This document shows, piece after piece, positions 62,487-64,000 of a DNA stretch of 64,000 nt. The notes beneath the pieces were generated by a model. The model was not told where the DNA came from. It worked only from the letters and a program-made list of their open reading frames with translations, and did not search any database. The position numbers were made by a program, and so were the translations under genes. The stretch is taken from the NCBI GenBank assembly GCA_029204225.1, contig CM055103.1:23060663-23124662 (forward strand), read 5' to 3'. Each line of letters opens with the position of its first letter. Within the stretch, counting starts at the first letter, position 1. The DNA comes from Diphasiastrum complanatum (Eukaryota > Streptophyta > Lycopodiopsida > Lycopodiales > Lycopodiaceae).

Positions 62487-64000
62487 TCATATCATATCAG
62501 AGATTTGTACTTTATGGTACTTCTTTGATCTTCCCGGTCCTTTCGAGCATGAGGTGTCGAAAGTATTCGACCTTTGGGTGTCTCGAACATTTTCGTTTTG
62601 TGTCGTTCGACCTGTGGTTGAGCTTCTGTTGTTCGTGAATGTCTCGTCTTTGGGATCTTTGTTTTCGAGGTGGTCGAGTTCTTCCTTTTCGAGGTCTTCA
62701 AGATCTTTGTTTTTGAGGTGTTCGACTTCAAGATATTCGTCAGTTTGGGAGACAAGAGCTAGCAGAGCTTTGGTAATAGAAAAACTTTGTTTATTCAGCT
62801 CCCTCTCAAAGTGTGGTAGCTTTATGACTTCAAGGCTGCTCTTCTGTTTCTCGAACAAACCTTTGTCTAAGACCTTTATGAAGATGTCAGCGACCATCTT
62901 CTTTGTTCCAATGAAAGTAATTTTCAGCTTTTTCTTTTCAACCAGGTCCCTTATCAAGTGATACTTGATTGCGATGTGTTTCGCCCTTGAGTGAAACACG
63001 AGATCCTTTGTCAAGTGTATTGTGGATGTATTATCCATCTGCAAAATTAGAGGCTCATTAGTCGTTTCACCCAGTTCGTCAAGGAACTGTTTGAGCCAAG
63101 TGTTTTCATTGGCCATCTTTGCTACTGCTATGTAATCTGCTTTGCAAGATGACTGAGCTATGATGGTCTACTTTTTGCTGACCTAGAGAATTGTTGCTCC
63201 TGCTGCAATGGTGCATCCTCCTGAGACACTTTTGTAGTCGTCTTTGAGAGATGCCCAGCTAACATCACCGTAGGAAAACATCTGGAATCTTGCATCACGA
63301 GAATAACACAACCCAAAATCCTTCGTTAGTTGAAGGTACTGCAAGATTCGCTTTGCGATCTTCCAGTGAGTCGAAGCCTGGGTTTGTCCTGAATTGGCTC
63401 ATCCTGAACACAACATAAGCAATGTCAGGGCGTGTGTTATCTGCAAGATATATTAGTGATCCGATTAACTTCCTGTATGGTGTGTGCTGCATCAATTCTC
63501 TTTCCTCTTCAGTCTTCGAACAATCTTCATTCGTCAGGATTGTTCTTGCAAGCATTGGAGTATTTGCTCCTTTGCGATTCATCATCCCAAAATCTTCTGG
63601 GATTTTTTGGGTATATTTGGACTGATGAAGGTACAACTTCCCTTCGTCATAGCCTTTGTCAATCTATAAGCCAAGATAACATATGGTTTCTCCTAGGTCT
63701 GTAATGTTGCACTTCACCTCAGCAATAAGTTCTTCACTTTTGTAGAGTATCAGGGTGTCATCCACGTATACAGCTACTATGATGATCTTCTCATCTGTAA
63801 TTCTTATATAAACATTGGAATCAACTATTAATGGCTTGAATGCCAGGGAGTATGATCTTTTTTCTTATACCATTCCCACGCTGATTGCTTCAGACCGTAG
63901 ATACTCTTGTGAATTTTGCATGCATAAGTAGGAAGTGAGCCCGAAATGTAGCCTGGAGGTTGATCCATGTAGGCTTCTTTGTCTAGCTCACCATGTAAGA
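62487..64000 (-). pseudogene. copia RT and RNase H, runs off right edge (minus strand)
   Basis: From the right edge leftward: YMDQPPGYISG, KSIYGLKQ, VAVYVDDTLIL (RT active site, about 63,765), YRKLIGSLIYLADNTRPDIAY, then RNase H with YGDVSWASLKDDYKS, SSCKADYIAV, MDNTSTIHLTKD, HSRAKHIAIKYHLIRD and MVADIFIKVLDKGLF. Stops lie near 63,180 and 63,160, and frameshifts near 63,340 and 63,640. The usual A-E-Y glutamate is Asp. After FERELNKQ the frame continues for about 110 codons as an acidic/basic tail (EHLKNKDLEDLEKEELDHL) made of TCGAGG-rich repeats, not part of a normal copia protein. Gag, protease and integrase lie beyond the window, if present. Confidence 0.9.

Overview
This window is repeat-rich nuclear DNA from a land plant. 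The evidence is a two-exon LOB-domain (LBD) transcription factor gene with a 5.5 kb intron, many degenerate Ty1/copia elements primed from initiator-Met tRNA (TGGTATCAGAGC-type sites), one Ty3/gypsy element, LINE-like remnants, MITE-like hairpins and very long GA/CT dinucleotide runs. I see no bacterial, phage or organellar features. The long intron and density of decayed retroelements suggest a large genome (fern, lycophyte, gymnosperm or large-genome angiosperm), but the species cannot be named from sequence alone.

Layout. 0-6.2 kb: mostly unassigned DNA with one LTR and a 163-bp tandem duplication. 6.2-17.3 kb: a retroelement nest. A copia element (about 8.95-15.9 kb, + strand, integrase missing) was split inside its gag zinc knuckle by a non-autonomous LTR element (10,326-13,555) with a perfect TTTTG target duplication. 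An inverted fragment of that non-autonomous family lies at 7.7-8.7 kb. 17.5-18.8 kb: short repeats and a CT run. 19.8-26.0 kb: the LBD gene, the only convincing host gene; its intron holds copia and LINE debris and ends with 87 CT repeats about 50 bp before the acceptor. 26-29.2 kb: no genes, another giant CT run.

29.2-43 kb: a second nest. It holds a copia deletion derivative with two LTRs (29,241 to about 31,735). Next is a minus-strand copia integrase/RT (32.0-33.3 and 38.2-38.5 kb) split by a 4.9-kb element (33,280-38,209, ACCAT target duplication). The interior of that element is mostly an unrelated minisatellite-bearing sequence. A relative of the inserted element (LTR, gag, protease, integrase) lies at 39.0-42.0 kb. 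43.6-46.8 kb: an internally deleted gypsy element on the minus strand. 48-53 kb: minus-strand copia gag genes and two successive 5' LTRs, stacked on the tail of a plus-strand copia.

53-55 kb: a GA run, three MITE-like 125-bp elements and an almost perfect 74-bp-arm hairpin. 56.9-58.5 kb: an unrecognised ORF and a CTTCGG-rich minisatellite. 58.65-59.4 kb: a multi-exon gene fragment that I cannot identify. 59.5-64 kb: further copia pieces; the last one runs off the right edge.

The genes do not form a pathway. The LBD gene would encode a nuclear DNA-binding developmental regulator. Nearly everything else is retroelement sequence in various states of decay, useful chiefly for reading the order of insertions. 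The most unusual items are the chimeric 33-38 kb element with its roughly 24-bp x 3 higher-order minisatellite, the two frame-restoring nested insertions, the CT run next to the LBD splice acceptor, and the unidentified exons at 58.7-59.4 kb.
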